Assembly: GCF_005405125.1 (NCBI RefSeq)
Contig: NZ_BJDL01000013.1
Span: forward strand, 52,078 to 116,077
Length of the DNA stretch: 64,000 nucleotides
Direction of reading: 5' to 3'
Source of the DNA: Lactiplantibacillus songbeiensis
GTDB taxonomy: Bacteria; Bacillota; Bacilli; Lactobacillales; Lactobacillaceae
Every line of letters starts with the position of its first letter. Within the stretch, counting starts at the first letter, position 1. This document shows positions 56,595-64,000 of this stretch, piece by piece. The notes beneath the pieces are model-generated. The model did no database searches. It was given only the letters and a program-made list of their open reading frames with translations, and was not told the origin of the DNA. A program made the position numbers and the translations under genes.

Positions 56595-56891
56595 TTGGAA
56601 TTTAATGACTATCAATCCTTAGCGAACCGGACGCTTTATGGGAATGAGCAAGTTTTGACGAACTTATCGTTAGGCTTGGCTTCAGAGACCGGCCAAGTGG
56701 TGGATTTAGTTAAAAAGTACACCTTTCATGGTGAAAGCTTGAATAAGGATCAGTTAACGAAGCAAATGGGTGACGTGTTATGGTATTTATCGCAGGTTGC
56801 GGAGTGGGCAGATATTCCGTTCGATGAAGTCGCTAAGCAAAATATTGCGAAGCTAAATCAGAAGTATCCGAATGGTAAACCAGCTAAATAA
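56595..56891 (+). CDS. MazG-like NTP pyrophosphohydrolase family protein, changed active site
   Basis: 98 aa from TTG 56595, one base after the engB stop. All-helical MazG fold: LGLASETGQVVDLVKKYTF and KQMGDVLWYLSQVAEW align with the two metal-binding helices. The family motif ExxE...ExxD is here E31xxQ34 and Q57xxD60, so two of four metal ligands are glutamine. It may be weak, altered or inactive as an enzyme. Coupled with engB and ending at a strong terminator. Family placement is good; activity is doubtful. Confidence 0.82.
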   Translation: MEFNDYQSLANRTLYGNEQVLTNLSLGLASETGQVVDLVKKYTFHGESLNKDQLTKQMGDVLWYLSQVAEWADIPFDEVAKQNIAKLNQKYPNGKPAK

Positions 56892-56902
56892 GGGCAACTA
56901 GT

Positions 56903-56945
56903 AGTGACCTCATCAGTGATGAAACGTGATGAGGTCACTTTTTTT
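56903..56945 (+). terminator. Intrinsic terminator after the mazG-like gene
   Basis: A perfect 13-bp stem AGTGACCTCATCA/TGATGAGGTCACT, an 11-nt loop and a T-run. Confidence 0.95.
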
Positions 56946-56965
56946 GATCATGTGGAACGGTAAAA

Positions 56966-56994
56966 TTGCATTTATGTGCTGGACGCGGTATATT
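56966..56994 (+). promoter_or_regulatory. Promoter of the HesB-like gene
   Basis: TTGCAT (56966-56971), a 17-bp spacer and TATATT (56989-56994), 58 bp before the ATG. Confidence 0.7.
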
Positions 56995-57052
56995 AGTAAT
57001 TGTAAAAGGGTTGCACACAATCTAATTGTCATAAGCGAAAGGGTGTTGGATA

Positions 57053-57460
57053 ATGAAGATTAATATCAAAGATGATGCACAGGCTTATTTAGCTGATAAG
57101 ATTCCCGCTGGTAGTCGGGTGATCTTAACCACTGATGATGGCTCCAACAAGTATTCCAGTTTAGGTGGGAGTTGTGCCATTGGTAATAAGTTCCAATTGG
57201 TCATTTTGAAAGCTGCTGATCCTAGTTATACAACCCCATTGGAGAATAACGTCGGTTATGAGATGGCCACGACACCCGCCGATGCGATGTTCTTGGGTAA
57301 TGGCTTAACTATTACCCGTCGGCACAATGCCTTGGCTTTAAAAGATGACAGTGGCATGTTGGACGGCGCCTTATCGGTTGTCGATTGGCGCACCGTCACG
57401 CCAGAAACGGAAGCTGAACGGCGTGAAAAGATGCAAACCATCGGCACTAAAATCTGTTAA
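57053..57460 (+). CDS. HesB/IscA-type Fe-S biogenesis domain protein without the CxC motif
   Basis: 135 aa, ribosome site AAAGGGTG. The fold pattern of the Fe-S_biosyn (PF01521-like) family common in lactobacilli: short beta strands with LTTDDGSNKYSSLGGSCAIGNKFQLVIL and a C-terminal VDWRTV segment. A-type carriers use three cysteines; this protein has only Cys41 and the C-terminal Cys135, and no CxC. Its role is therefore unclear and carrier function is doubtful. Own promoter and terminator, no Fe-S genes adjacent. Confidence 0.72.
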   Translation: MKINIKDDAQAYLADKIPAGSRVILTTDDGSNKYSSLGGSCAIGNKFQLVILKAADPSYTTPLENNVGYEMATTPADAMFLGNGLTITRRHNALALKDDSGMLDGALSVVDWRTVTPETEAERREKMQTIGTKIC

Positions 57461-57473
57461 TAATTAGGATAAC

Positions 57474-57516
57474 AAAAGCCGTTAACTTGGATAAAATTCC
57501 AGGTTAACGGCTTTTT
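57474..57516. terminator. Bidirectional terminator between convergent genes
   Basis: AAAAGCCGTTAAC and complement with a TGG/CCA extension and T-run. It serves the HesB-like gene (+) and the 58-aa gene (-). Confidence 0.92.
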
Positions 57517-57529
57517 TGAGCGCCAATGA

Positions 57530-57706
57530 TTATTTAGCGTCTTTGCTCTTTTTAGCGTCTTTAGCTTGATCAGCTTTACGTTTTGAATGTTCGTCAATGG
57601 TTTCTTGAATTGCCTTGGTTGACAGTTTGTCTTTATCATCAGGACCAATCGCAAATTTATCGAATAGTTTATCTAAGTTATCTTGACGTTGGACTTTTAA
57701 GCTCAT
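57530..57706 (-). CDS. Small Lys/Asp-rich protein, 58 aa
   Basis: ATG at 57706 with ribosome site AAGGAAT (complement of 57713-57719), 58 residues to TAA. It starts MSLKVQRQDNLDKLFDKFAIG and ends in a Lys/Asp/Ala-rich tail (KADQAKDAKKSKDAK). The start resembles the short SPJ_0845-type streptococcal/lactobacillar proteins (recalled, uncertain). Function unknown. A shared terminator lies just downstream and glnPH is divergent. Confidence 0.7.
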   Translation of the reverse strand: MSLKVQRQDNLDKLFDKFAIGPDDKDKLSTKAIQETIDEHSKRKADQAKDAKKSKDAK

Positions 57707-57799
57707 GCAATCATTCCTTTCAATTACCGCTAATCATAGCAAATTTTGACGACTTTGTCAGCTTTGACTATTTTATACATTAATTACGCCGTATTAACT

Positions 57800-57822
57800 G
57801 CATAAATGGCTAATTTATGCAT
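57800..57822 (+). promoter_or_regulatory. Inverted repeat upstream of glnPH, candidate operator
   Basis: TGCATAAAT-GGCTA-ATTTATGCA is a perfect 9-bp inverted repeat. The same TGCATAAAT half-site recurs at 57849-57857 over the -35 box, and TTTATGCATAAA (57815-57826) is itself a palindrome. Likely binding site of a dimeric regulator of amino-acid transport; which one cannot be told. Confidence 0.5.
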
Positions 57823-57847
57823 AAAATAAAGAAATTATCAAAAATAC

Positions 57848-57876
57848 TTGCATAAATAATCATAAACGCTTATACT
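57848..57876 (+). promoter_or_regulatory. Promoter of glnPH-glnQ
   Basis: TTGCAT (57848-57853), a 17-bp spacer and TATACT (57871-57876), 34 bp before ATG 57911. Confidence 0.75.
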
Positions 57877-57910
57877 TTATTCTTGTAAAATGAAATTAAG
57901 GAGAACGCTT

Positions 57911-59389
57911 ATGAAGAAAAAAATAGGGTTGCTACTCGCAATGTTGGCAGCGCTCGTGATGATGGTCGGGGTTTTTGGTAATCCGACGCAAGTACAAGCC
58001 GCTGACAACTCATTAGCTAAGATTCAAAAGAAGGGTGTCTTAGTCATGGGGACGTCCCCAGATTATCCACCATATGAATTCCAGGCGACGGTCAAGGGAA
58101 AGAGTGCCGTGGTTGGGATGGATGTTAAGATCGGGGAAAAGGTTGCCAAGGATTTAGGCGTCAAGCTAAAGATTAAGTCCATGTCATTTGATTCCTTATT
58201 AGTTGCGTTACAGACTGGTAAGATCGATATGATCATTTCTGGGATGAACCCCACACCTGCTCGGCGGAAGAATGTTGATTTCACCCATACCTACTATAAA
58301 GGTGGTTATGAGATTGTCATTAATAAGACCGATAAAGGGAAATACAAGAACAAAGATTCATTTAGTGGCGGAACGTTAGGGGCCCAAACTGGGACCACAC
58401 AATATAACGCCGCTAAGAAGCAAACGAAGAATACGAAAGTTAAAGGGATGACCTCACAATCAGATTTGATTTTGGCGTTACAAAGCCATAAGTTGGATGG
58501 GGTTGCCATGGAAAAGCCATCTGCTGAAGCTTATGTCTCCAATAACAAGCAATTAGCTGCCATTCCAAGTGACTTCAGTATGAGTTCTTCCGCGACTAGT
58601 TCCGCGATTGCCTTTCGGAAAGGATCAACGAGTCTAGTTAATAAAGTTAATAAGACGGTTGACCAAATTAAAAAGGAAAACTTAGTTAAAAAAGAATACT
58701 TGCCGGCTGCTGGGAAGTATTTGAAGACCAATACGGTTAATACCTCGATGGGGCATTACTGGAAAGCCTTCTTAACTGGGATTGAATATACGTTAATTAT
58801 TACCGTTTGTTCCGTCTTCTTTGGGTTCATCATTGGGGTCTTATTGGCCTTAGCCCGGTTAGCTAAAGGAAACTTCCTGAAGAGCCTCTTACGTTGGATT
58901 GCCACGGCTTATGTCGAATTCATTCGGGGCACACCAATGATGGTACAAGTCATGTTTGTTTACTTTGGTTTAGGGTTATTTGTCAATTTACCAGCGTTAA
59001 CGTCCGGGATTATTGCGATTTCCTTGAACTCTGGGGCTTACGTGGCTGAATACATCCGTGGTGGGATCAATTCTGTTGATATTGGTCAAACAGAAGCTGC
59101 TCGAAGCTTAGGGATGTCTAACGGTGAAACGATGCGCTTTGTGGTCTTACCACAAGCATTGAAGAACATCTGGCCATCATTAGGAAATGAATTTATTACC
59201 TTGATCAAGGATAGTTCAATCGTGTCGATCATTGGGGTTACTGAATTGATCTATCAAAGTAACATCGTACGTTCTGACACTTATCGTGGGGTTGCGCCAA
59301 TTGTGGTCATCATGGTCTTATACTTCGTCTTGACCTTTACCGCGTCCCGGATCTTGAACTACTTCGAAAGGAAGATGCAACATGCCTAA
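57911..59389 (+). CDS. glnPH: Glutamine-type ABC transporter, fused substrate-binding and permease protein
   Basis: 492 aa from ATG 57911 (AAGGAGA ribosome site; ATG 57890 lies before it). Signal peptide/anchor (1-32), a single family-3 substrate-binding domain (about 33-265; [14 protein letters not shown], then [21 protein letters not shown]), then a membrane permease domain (about 275-490) with the EAA loop [35 protein letters not shown]-permease fusions of this type take up glutamine, glutamate or asparagine; the exact substrate is inferred. Overlaps glnQ by 8 bp. Confidence 0.94.
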   Translation: MKKKIGLLLAMLAALVMMVGVFGNPTQVQAADNSLAKIQKKGVLVMGTSPDYPPYEFQATVKGKSAVVGMDVKIGEKVAKDLGVKLKIKSMSFDSLLVALQTGKIDMIISGMNPTPARRKNVDFTHTYYKGGYEIVINKTDKGKYKNKDSFSGGTLGAQTGTTQYNAAKKQTKNTKVKGMTSQSDLILALQSHKLDGVAMEKPSAEAYVSNNKQLAAIPSDFSMSSSATSSAIAFRKGSTSLVNKVNKTVDQIKKENLVKKEYLPAAGKYLKTNTVNTSMGHYWKAFLTGIEYTLIITVCSVFFGFIIGVLLALARLAKGNFLKSLLRWIATAYVEFIRGTPMMVQVMFVYFGLGLFVNLPALTSGIIAISLNSGAYVAEYIRGGINSVDIGQTEAARSLGMSNGETMRFVVLPQALKNIWPSLGNEFITLIKDSSIVSIIGVTELIYQSNIVRSDTYRGVAPIVVIMVLYFVLTFTASRILNYFERKMQHA

Positions 59390-60122
59390 ACCAGTGATTG
59401 AAGTTGAAAAGCTCGCCAAAAGTTTTGGCGACAATGCCGTTTTAAAAGATATTACCGAACAAGTGAACCCTGGCCAAGTGATCGTCGTGATCGGTCCTTC
59501 CGGTGGTGGGAAGAGTACGTTCTTGCGTTGCTTGAACTTGTTAGAGACCCCAACTAGTGGGAAAGTTGCCTTTGAAGGCCATGATTTAACGACCATGGAT
59601 ACCAAGAGTGTGAACTCATTGCGTGAAAAAATGGGGATGGTGTTCCAAGGATTCAACTTATTCCCAAACATGACGGTCTTGGAAAACATCAAGTTAGCAC
59701 CGATGAAGGTTAAACATGCTGATGATGCTAGTGCGACCAAGCAAGCGCATGAATTATTACAACGAGTTGGTTTGGATGACCATGCTGATGCCTTTCCAGA
59801 TAGCTTATCTGGTGGGCAAGCGCAACGGGTTGCCATTGCACGGGCGTTAGCGATGAATCCGGAAGTGATGTTATTCGATGAACCAACGTCGGCTTTAGAT
59901 CCTGAAATGGTTGGCGAAGTCTTGAACGTTATGCAAGAGCTTGCCAAGGATGGGATGACGATGGTCGTTGTGACCCATGAAATGGGCTTTGCCAAGTCGG
60001 TTGGGGATCGCATCTGGTTCATGGCCGATGGGTATATTCAAGAAAACAGTACACCAGAAAAATTCTTTGCTAATCCGGAAACGGATCGGGCCAAAGATTT
60101 TCTTTCAAAAATTTTAATGTAA
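59382..60122 (+). CDS. glnQ: Polar amino acid ABC transporter ATPase
   Basis: 246 aa, start inside the end of glnPH. Walker [10 protein letters not shown] (about 36-44), Q-loop VFQGFNLFP, signature [15 protein letters not shown], Walker [13 protein letters not shown] and the switch His in VVVTHEM. It energises uptake through GlnPH. The operon ends at a bidirectional-type terminator 4 nt after the stop. Confidence 0.96.
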   Translation: MPKPVIEVEKLAKSFGDNAVLKDITEQVNPGQVIVVIGPSGGGKSTFLRCLNLLETPTSGKVAFEGHDLTTMDTKSVNSLREKMGMVFQGFNLFPNMTVLENIKLAPMKVKHADDASATKQAHELLQRVGLDDHADAFPDSLSGGQAQRVAIARALAMNPEVMLFDEPTSALDPEMVGEVLNVMQELAKDGMTMVVVTHEMGFAKSVGDRIWFMADGYIQENSTPEKFFANPETDRAKDFLSKILM

Positions 60123-60126
60123 GCTG

Positions 60127-60165
60127 AAAAAACGAGCTTGGCCATTGGTCAAAGCTCGTTTTTTT
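60127..60165. terminator. Terminator after glnQ
   Basis: A-run, AACGAGCTT.GCC / GGTC.AAAGCTCGTT stem and seven T. Symmetric, though only the + direction has an upstream gene nearby. Confidence 0.9.
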
Positions 60166-60201
60166 GGTCGTGCTGATTCACCGAACAGACGTGCTCTTTA
60201 C

Positions 60202-60231
60202 TTGTCAGACCCTGAGTATCGGCGGTATACT
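60202..60231 (+). promoter_or_regulatory. Promoter of uvrC
   Basis: TTGTCA (60202-60207), an 18-bp spacer and TATACT (60226-60231), 36 bp before the ATG. Confidence 0.65.
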
Positions 60232-60267
60232 AGTAGCGCTGAATTAGAAGACGGGAGGCGTCGCGGG

Positions 60268-62082
60268 ATGGCTTCGGAACATATTGAACATAAATTATCG
60301 TTATTGCCGGATCTACCAGGCTGTTATTTAATGAAGAATTTAAATAGCCAGATTATTTATGTTGGGAAAGCTAAAAATTTAAAAAATCGGGTGCGTTCTT
60401 ACTTTAAAAGTAGTCATACGGGTAAAACGGCACGTTTAGTTTCAGAGATCGCTGATTTTGAGTTTATCGTCACTTCCACCGATAAGGAAGCTTTTTTGTT
60501 GGAAATTACGTTGATTCAAAAGCATCAACCTTATTTTAATATTAAGTTGAAAAAAGGAACCGGCTATCCGTACATTAAGATTACGAACGAACGTGATCCG
60601 CAAATCTTGATTGTCAGTGATGTGCGTAAAGATGGTGGGTACTATTTTGGCCCGTATCCGAATGTTTATGCGGCGCAAGAAACGGTCAACTTTATTCAAA
60701 AAGTGTATCCGTTACGGCGCTGTCACGGCTTCCAGGGTCGCCCATGTCTGTACTATCATATGGGACAATGTCTCGGAGCATGCTTCCAAACGGTACCGAC
60801 TGAAAAATATGATGCCCAGATTAAACGAATTAAAGCCTTTTTAAGCGGCCATGTTGAAACGGTCAAGAAGCAATTAACTGCTCGGATGACTAAAGCTGCG
60901 GCTGATTTAGAGTTCGAACGTGCTGCTGAATTACGTGATCAACTCACTTATATTGAGATGACAGTTGAAAAGCAAAAAATCATTTCAAATGATCATACGC
61001 CGCGGGATCTATTTAACTTTTACTTGGATAAAGGCTGGTTGTCAATTCAAGTTTTCTTCATCCGTCAAGCACGCTTAATGAAGCGTGAGAAGCGGTTATT
61101 CCCAATTGTGTCAACGGCACCGGAAGAAATGACGAGTTTTATTCTACAATTCTACAATCGTAAAAATAATGTGTTACCACGAGAAGTGTTAGTGCCAGCG
61201 GGTTTAGATAAATCCGTGTTAAGTGATATTCTAGGAATTCCAGTGCGGACACCACAACGGGGCCAGAAAAAGGATTTGCTCGATTTAGCTGAGAAAAATG
61301 CCCGGATTGTGTTGGAAGAGAAGTTCCGGTTATTGGAGCTAGATGAACGTAAGACTACCGGGGCGATGAAGGAAATTACGGATGCGCTTGGGTTGCCACC
61401 AGGTCATAAGATTGAAGCATTTGACCACTCGCATATTCAAGGGGCCGATTTGGTCTCAGCGATGGTCGTCTTTACGGATGGCCAGCCGAATAAAAAGTTG
61501 TACCGCAAGTTTAAGCTCCGAACCGTTGATCATGCGGATGAAGCAGCGTCAACGCGCGAGGTTATTCGGCGGCGTTACACACGACTACTGAAAGAGCATG
61601 CCAAGCTGCCTGACTTGATTCTGATGGATGGTGGGGATATTCAGCTAGATGCGGCTAAAGATGTCTTAGAAAACGAATTAGGCTTAGATACACCAGTCGC
61701 GGCGATGGTTAAGAATGATCATCATAAGACCGCGGACTTGTTAGCTTCAGCGGGTGATGCCCATTTGAATCTAGATCCCAAGAGTCAAGGCTTTTACTTG
61801 TTACAACGGATTCAAGATGAAGTGCATCGGTTTGCGATTACGTTCCATCGCCAAGTGCATACGAAGCATTCATTAAGTTCGCGGTTGGATGAAATTCCTG
61901 GCGTGGGTCCCAAAACTCGTAATAAATTATTACGGAAATTTGGGTCAATGACGAAGATTGCGGCAGCCCCAGTTGAAGAGATTCAAAAGCTTGGTATTGC
62001 CAAGAACGTGGCTCAGACCATTAAATTCTCACTTGCGGGTGGCGGGGTGACACCGAAGCACTACCAAAAAGGGGCGACATAG
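60268..62082 (+). CDS. uvrC: UvrABC system protein C
   Basis: 604 aa from ATG 60268 (GGGAGGCG ribosome site); a longer frame extends through the promoter and is not coding. Dual-incision nuclease of nucleotide excision repair. GIY-YIG domain at the N-terminus (LPGCYLMKN ... IIYVGKAKNLKNRVRSYF), Cys cluster (CHGFQGRPCLYYHMGQCLGAC), UVR domain (about 200-235), RNase H-like domain (EAFDHSHIQGADLVSAMVVF) and C-terminal double HhH (DEIPGVGPKTRNKLLRKFG). No LexA-type box was recognised at the promoter. Confidence 0.97.
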   Translation: MASEHIEHKLSLLPDLPGCYLMKNLNSQIIYVGKAKNLKNRVRSYFKSSHTGKTARLVSEIADFEFIVTSTDKEAFLLEITLIQKHQPYFNIKLKKGTGYPYIKITNERDPQILIVSDVRKDGGYYFGPYPNVYAAQETVNFIQKVYPLRRCHGFQGRPCLYYHMGQCLGACFQTVPTEKYDAQIKRIKAFLSGHVETVKKQLTARMTKAAADLEFERAAELRDQLTYIEMTVEKQKIISNDHTPRDLFNFYLDKGWLSIQVFFIRQARLMKREKRLFPIVSTAPEEMTSFILQFYNRKNNVLPREVLVPAGLDKSVLSDILGIPVRTPQRGQKKDLLDLAEKNARIVLEEKFRLLELDERKTTGAMKEITDALGLPPGHKIEAFDHSHIQGADLVSAMVVFTDGQPNKKLYRKFKLRTVDHADEAASTREVIRRRYTRLLKEHAKLPDLILMDGGDIQLDAAKDVLENELGLDTPVAAMVKNDHHKTADLLASAGDAHLNLDPKSQGFYLLQRIQDEVHRFAITFHRQVHTKHSLSSRLDEIPGVGPKTRNKLLRKFGSMTKIAAAPVEEIQKLGIAKNVAQTIKFSLAGGGVTPKHYQKGAT

Positions 62083-62159
62083 CCGAAAAATTAGTTGGCG
62101 GTTACAATTTTGTAATCTTTTTGTAACTCAACTAATAAACAATAGCAATATTTCTATCG

Positions 62160-62289
62160 TATACTCAAGATGTTATATAAGTTTTGCACCAGAAAAAGAT
62201 GCTAGTAAGGATCATTTCTGCAGGCTGATATAACCACAACGTCAAGAAATACCCGTAGCCGACATTTTTGTTGGTTGCGGGTATTTTTT
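62160..62289 (+). ncRNA. Possible small RNA between uvrC and the lipoprotein gene
   Basis: A TATACT -10 (62160-62165, weak -35) is followed by a region where GTTATAT (near 62172) can pair with ATATAAC (near 62230) around a CAGAAA/TTTCTG hairpin, and then by a strong terminator at 62247-62289. It would give a transcript of about 120 nt with no adjacent + strand gene to serve. It could equally be the uvrC 3' untranslated region. Confidence 0.3.
62247..62289 (+). terminator. Intrinsic terminator downstream of uvrC
   Basis: AAATACCCG/CGGGTATTT stem with further inner pairing (AGCCGAC with GTTGGTT) and a T-run, 165 bp after uvrC. Confidence 0.87.
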
Positions 62290-62379
62290 GTTTCGTAGTT
62301 AGCAACTAAATAACTGTATGATACAAAGTCTGGTAGTGGTTGACTTTATACCAGACCTAATTTTGGGTAATGATGGATG

Positions 62380-62413
62380 AAAAAGGTACACCATCAATTC
62401 GATGGTGTACCTT
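62380..62413 (-). terminator. Terminator of the metallophosphoesterase gene
   Basis: A perfect 13-bp stem AAGGTACACCATC/GATGGTGTACCTT (62383-62395 with 62401-62413) followed on the reverse strand by TTTTT, 20 nt after the stop. Confidence 0.9.
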
Positions 62414-62432
62414 AGGATTTAACCGAGTGATT

Positions 62433-63755
62433 TTAACGAACACTGCCGGACCAATCAACATTGCCGTGTAAGTGCTTCGTCTGTAAGATAAATTGACGTA
62501 ACCGAGTCGATTTCGGCATCTTTTCCCAAGCCTGGATATTGGCACTATTTTTAACGGGTTGCCCGCTGAAGAGGGCAATATTAGCTTCCCCCATGCCGGC
62601 TGCTAAGATCTTAATCTTTTTAGTTGAGACCTTTGATTCTGAGCGGTCTTCATATAACTGACTTAAAGCGGCATTATAGCCGGATGCATATAAGACATCG
62701 TGATCATATTTTCGATACGTGTTAGCGGCACTGGTTCCTTGGTTGGCCTTAATGTAATTAGCCACATTTACCGGCTTAGCATGATAGGTCGCAGTTCCTG
62801 CCGTTTGGTCGATTTTTAAAGTCCCATAATAGTGATTGCCTAGGATTAAGGCTCCGCTGGCAATCTCGGTTAATTTGGTGCCATTGACGGTTGTGGCTTT
62901 AATATTTTGGGCATGAATGTGGCCACTAAGGGTTAGTTTAGCATTCGCTTTGCTAAAGACTTTTTGAACTTGATCTGCGTAGCCAATCGTATAGCTTTGA
63001 TGAATCATGGTATGATCCATTAAATTATGGTGCATGACCGGAATTAAAGTGGCATGTTGCTTTTTAGCTTCACGGCCAATTTTAGCAATCCAGTCTAGGG
63101 TGCCATCCGTAAACCCGCCACCGACAGTTGAGCTGCCTTGCTGGTAATTGCCCTTATAAATAGCCGAATCGAGCATTAAGAACCAGGTCTTTTGACTCGG
63201 TTTAACGAGGTAGCTGAGGGAACTGCTATCATGTTGCACGCTGGCATCATAACCGGCCTTTGCATAGATACTTTTGAATTCAGTCGGACTAACCGCGTCA
63301 GTACCGTATTGCTTCTTACCTTTAAAGCTACGGGTCATTGGATTATTGATGTCGTGGTTGCCAGGAACAACGTAAACACGGATGTGCTGCTGTGTCAGTC
63401 GCTTTAATTGACTGGCTACATACTCATGGCTAGCTTTTTCGCCGTTATTCGTAATATCGCCACTCACAATGACCACATCTGGTTTTTTATGTAACGCCGT
63501 GGCAATAAAGGCTTTAAAAATTGTCGCACTGTATTTTAAATCAGCACCAGCATCGCTAGCTGCATAAGATTTAAAAGCGCTACCATTATCATGTAACTTG
63601 GGTGCAATAACATGGTCATCACTAATGACCATTGCCGTGAGCTGGCGAGTCTTAACTTGGCTGGGGCTAGACTTGGTTTGGGCCTGACAGCCAGCTAATA
63701 GGAGGGCACTACCTAACACTAAGGTTAATGCCCAGTGACGGATCGTATTTTTCAC
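62433..63755 (-). CDS. Secreted metallophosphoesterase lipoprotein
   Basis: 440 aa from a GTG start with a weak ribosome site. Lipoprotein signal: LLLAGC with Cys23. Calcineurin-like metallophosphoesterase motifs in order: VISDDHV (DxH, second Asp shift), VSGDITNNG (GDxxxxG), VVPGNHDI (GNHD), PVMHHN and SGHIHAQN (GHxH). A C-terminal domain of about 130 residues follows the catalytic part. It would act on phosphoesters outside the cell; the substrate (cyclic dinucleotide, nucleotide or wall phosphate) is not known. Single-gene unit. Confidence 0.92.
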   Translation of the reverse strand: MKNTIRHWALTLVLGSALLLAGCQAQTKSSPSQVKTRQLTAMVISDDHVIAPKLHDNGSAFKSYAASDAGADLKYSATIFKAFIATALHKKPDVVIVSGDITNNGEKASHEYVASQLKRLTQQHIRVYVVPGNHDINNPMTRSFKGKKQYGTDAVSPTEFKSIYAKAGYDASVQHDSSSLSYLVKPSQKTWFLMLDSAIYKGNYQQGSSTVGGGFTDGTLDWIAKIGREAKKQHATLIPVMHHNLMDHTMIHQSYTIGYADQVQKVFSKANAKLTLSGHIHAQNIKATTVNGTKLTEIASGALILGNHYYGTLKIDQTAGTATYHAKPVNVANYIKANQGTSAANTYRKYDHDVLYASGYNAALSQLYEDRSESKVSTKKIKILAAGMGEANIALFSGQPVKNSANIQAWEKMPKSTRLRQFILQTKHLHGNVDWSGSVR

Positions 63756-63789
63756 AAGAATCGTCTCATTTCATTGAAGTAATAGTTTT

Positions 63790-63795
63790 ATTATA
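63790..63795 (-). promoter_or_regulatory. -10 element of the metallophosphoesterase gene
   Basis: A consensus TATAAT on the reverse strand about 35 bp before the GTG start. The -35 is not convincing. Confidence 0.45.
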
Positions 63796-63882
63796 CCCGT
63801 TTATTCACTGGATTGGATAGTTATTTAACCGAATAAAGCAAACATCCGGCATTAATGTCTGGCGTAAAGGACGTCTAAATCG

Positions 63883-63918
63883 AAAAAAAAGCTGGTCGCC
63901 AATGAAGACGACCAGCTT
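63883..63918 (-). terminator. Reverse-strand terminator for a gene beyond the right edge
   Basis: AAGCTGGTCG/CGACCAGCTT stem followed on the reverse strand by a run of eight T, so it ends a transcript arriving from the right, outside the window. Confidence 0.75.
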
Positions 63919-63938
63919 AAAATTTGGTTCTACAATAT

Positions 63939-63974
63939 TTGGTGTTGATGGATTTCCCATCAACACCAATTTTT
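63939..63974 (+). repeat. 13-bp inverted repeat near the right edge
   Basis: TTGGTGTTGATGG (63939-63951) and its exact complement CCATCAACACCAA (63957-63969), then TTTTT. It has the form of a + strand terminator but no + strand gene ends here. It may belong to a mobile element or gene outside the window. Confidence 0.5.
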
Positions 63975-64000
63975 GTGTAAACTAAAAGGACACATCCTCA

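Larger units (their letters stand above)
62083..62432. other. Intergenic region between uvrC and a convergent lipoprotein gene
   Basis: 350 bp. It contains TTGTAA-like repeats (62110-62128), a TATACT at 62160-62165, about 120 bp of DNA with internal pairing, a strong + strand terminator (62247-62289), and the reverse-strand terminator of the lipoprotein gene. It may encode a small RNA. Confidence 0.6.

Overview
The window is a stretch of low-to-medium GC Firmicute chromosome. Gene order and protein sequences point to Lactiplantibacillus, close to L. plantarum: a three-gene WxL (csc-type) surface cluster, pdhABCD with a divergent def, typA, ftsW-pyc, ylbG-rsmD-coaD-ylbL, comEA-EB-EC, holA/rpsT/rpsO, dapA-rnjB, tuf, tig, clpX-engB and glnPHQ. 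The species is inferred from gene content and was not tested by any search. There are no rRNA or tRNA genes, CRISPR arrays, prophage or intact insertion sequences.

Layout. 1-3.5 kb: tail of an unidentified gene, mnmA, and a ktrB-ktrA potassium uptake operon. 3.5-4.16 kb: non-coding DNA holding a two-module structured repeat. 4.2-7.5 kb: WxL surface protein cluster. 7.5-9.6 kb: reverse-strand accessory unit (HTH/TPR-like regulator, quinone-oxidoreductase-like enzyme, 49-aa membrane protein). 9.9-13.8 kb: histidine phosphatase, TPR protein, recD2. 14-17.5 kb: prs, a secreted LysM-NlpC/P60 muropeptidase with a very long Ser/Thr/Ala linker, and a small unknown protein. 17.6-22 kb: lipid kinase, rnjA-rpoY, unknown membrane protein, def. 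22.3-27.2 kb: pyruvate dehydrogenase complex with a cre-like site. 27.4-29.5 kb: an LDH-like pseudoenzyme, a UPF0223 protein and an inositol monophosphatase. 29.6-37.1 kb: typA, a 950-bp non-coding gap with two more copies of the repeat, ftsW, pyc. 37.2-44.3 kb: ylbG-rsmD-coaD-ylbL, then comEA-comEB-comEC-holA. 44.3-50.2 kb: rpsT, rpsO, an MFS exporter, dapA-rnjB, a TPR-like protein. 50.4-62.1 kb: tuf, tig, an acyltransferase, clpX-engB-mazG-like, a HesB-like protein, a 58-aa protein, glnPH-glnQ, uvrC. 62.4-63.8 kb: a metallophosphoesterase lipoprotein.

Most genes are core functions: central carbon entry (PDH, pyruvate carboxylase), translation (tuf, typA, rpsO, rpsT, def, mnmA, rsmD), RNA decay (both RNase J paralogues), protein folding and turnover (tig, clpX), division, and DNA repair or uptake (recD2, uvrC, comE operon). 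Most units end in clear intrinsic terminators, so operon limits can be read directly.

The most unusual signal is non-coding. A family of large imperfect palindromes occurs at about 3.58-3.94 kb, 31.81-32.17 kb and, inverted, 31.58-31.71 kb. Stems differ in sequence between copies but keep pairing, while the unpaired blocks are conserved, as expected for a structured RNA or a mobile palindromic element. Other points: holA has no ATG/GTG/TTG at its conserved N-terminus; an LDH-fold protein has lost its catalytic and NAD-binding motifs; ktrB is preceded by a well-initiated 13-codon in-frame leader ORF; and the comEA ribosome site lies inside a terminator-like hairpin.
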